From Pseudomonas reactans (GTDB taxonomy: Bacteria; Pseudomonadota; Gammaproteobacteria; Pseudomonadales; Pseudomonadaceae), in assembly GCF_013385825.1 (NCBI RefSeq), contig NZ_JACAPG010000019.1:1-64000 (forward strand): DNA of 64,000 bases. Reading direction: 5' to 3'. Both the position numbers and the translations under genes were made by a program. The notes below the pieces were generated by a model, which was not told the DNA's origin, searched no databases, and was given only the letters and a program-made list of their open reading frames with translations. Within the stretch, counting starts at the first letter, position 1, and each line of letters opens with the position of its first letter. Shown in pieces: positions 63,425 through 64,000 of this stretch.

Positions 63425-63465
63425 GCGGGCTTTTTCAAGCCCGCCAGTGGTCGGACATGCCGACC
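63425..63465 (-). promoter_or_regulatory. Tandem hairpins in the clpP-clpX gap
   Basis: GCGGGCTT/AAGCCCGC (63425-63444) and GGTCGG/CCGACC (63449-63465) are two adjacent stems between clpP and clpX with no T-tract. They may attenuate or stabilise the clpP-clpX transcript. Confidence 0.5.
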
Positions 63466-63488
63466 AGCCCTATTTTGAGCGGCTTATA

Positions 63489-64000
63489 TTAAGCGGGGCG
63501 CTGACTGATCACTGCGTCGATCAGGCCATAGGCTTGCGCGGCTTCGGCACTCATGAAATTGTCGCGATTGGTGTCGCGTTCGATTTCTTCCAGGGTGCGC
63601 CCGCTGTGCTTGGCCATCAGCGTGTTCAGACGCTCACGGATAAACAGGATTTCCTTGGCGTGGATTTCGATGTCCGACGCCTGGCCCTGGAAACCGCCCA
63701 GTGGCTGGTGAATCATCACGCGCGAGTTCGGCAGGCAGAAACGCTTGCCTTCAGCACCTGCGGTCAGCAGGAATGCGCCCATGCTGCAGGCTTGGCCAAT
63801 GCACGTGGTCGACACGTTCGGCTTGATGAACTGCATGGTGTCGTAGATCGACATGCCGGCCGTCACCGAACCGCCCGGGGAGTTGATGTAGAGATGGATG
63901 TCCTTGTCCGGGTTTTCCGCTTCAAGGAACAGCAGCTGCGCACAGATCAGGTTGGCCATGTAGTCCTCTACGGGGCCCACCAGAAAGATCACTCGCTCCT
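63489..64000 (-). CDS. clpP: ClpP protease subunit (partial, 5' end off the window)
   Basis: The last about 170 residues of ClpP. Catalytic Ser in GQACSMGAFLL, catalytic His in SRVMIHQPLGGFQGQASDIE, and LYINSPGGSVTAGMSIYDTMQFI. The frame is open to the right edge, with codons for ERVIFLVGPVEDYMANL there, so an ATG inside this region is internal. With clpX it forms the ClpXP degradation machine. Confidence 0.97.
   Translation of the reverse strand, partial: ERVIFLVGPVEDYMANLICAQLLFLEAENPDKDIHLYINSPGGSVTAGMSIYDTMQFIKPNVSTTCIGQACSMGAFLLTAGAEGKRFCLPNSRVMIHQPLGGFQGQASDIEIHAKEILFIRERLNTLMAKHSGRTLEEIERDTNRDNFMSAEAAQAYGLIDAVISQRPA

Overview
The window is a chromosomal segment of a fluorescent Pseudomonas (P. 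fluorescens group by inference). The evidence is the high-GC coding style, the clpP-clpX-lon-hupB-ppiD block, the leucine-catabolism (liu) genes, a PrrF-type Fur-regulated sRNA, a CrcY-type sRNA next to the HMG-CoA lyase gene, and five copies of the Pseudomonas GTAGGAGC-type REP palindrome arranged as inverted pairs.

Layout. 1-9.9 kb: tamB-tamA (outer-membrane assembly module), a GNAT acetyltransferase, xthA, a secreted phosphate-binding/OmpA fusion and an acyl-CoA dehydrogenase. 10-26 kb: a LysR regulator, then the liu pathway split in two. liuR-liuE (MerR regulator, HMG-CoA lyase) are separated from liuABCD (isovaleryl-CoA dehydrogenase, methylcrotonyl-CoA carboxylase, methylglutaconyl-CoA hydratase) by the sRNA crcY, a 1724-residue leucine-rich-repeat protein with an NEL-type ubiquitin-ligase domain, and a divergent acyl-CoA synthetase. 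Near-identical palindromes mark LiuR operators in front of both halves. 25.7-31.8 kb: an S24-type repressor that has lost its protease residues, a small DUF3077-like protein, prrF, an M14 carboxypeptidase, an HxlR/MFS pair and a cytochrome b561-catalase operon. 31.8-33.2 kb: an ECF sigma and its anti-sigma. The sigma gene and the catalase operon diverge from two matching promoters, which makes a self-contained regulon.

33.2-39.5 kb: a complete archaic (Csu-like) chaperone-usher pilus operon with four small SCPU subunits, chaperone, usher and a two-domain tip subunit. 39.7-42.1 kb: a ZapE/AFG1 ATPase followed by a fused leucine-rich-repeat protein kinase. 42.2-56.9 kb: a YebC-like regulator, 2-aminoethylphosphonate degradation (LysR-phnW-phnX), a second cytochrome b561, a D-cysteine desulfhydrase-like enzyme, fadH, a membrane-anchored nitrilase homologue without its catalytic Cys that overlaps an AraC regulator, a 28-residue ORF, a DUF2242 lipoprotein, a LysR/MFS pair, a GNAT, and a DUF2938/MerR pair with an operator between them. 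56.9-64 kb: ppiD, hupB, lon, clpX and the 3' part of clpP, all on the minus strand and running off the right edge. A heat-shock type promoter lies before lon and a strongly folded 3' region follows hupB.

I saw no rRNA or tRNA gene, CRISPR array, transposase or prophage structural gene. Intergenic stretches are mostly short. The one gap between proteins above 300 bases at 12.5-13.0 kb holds crcY, and the one at 26.8-27.3 kb holds prrF.
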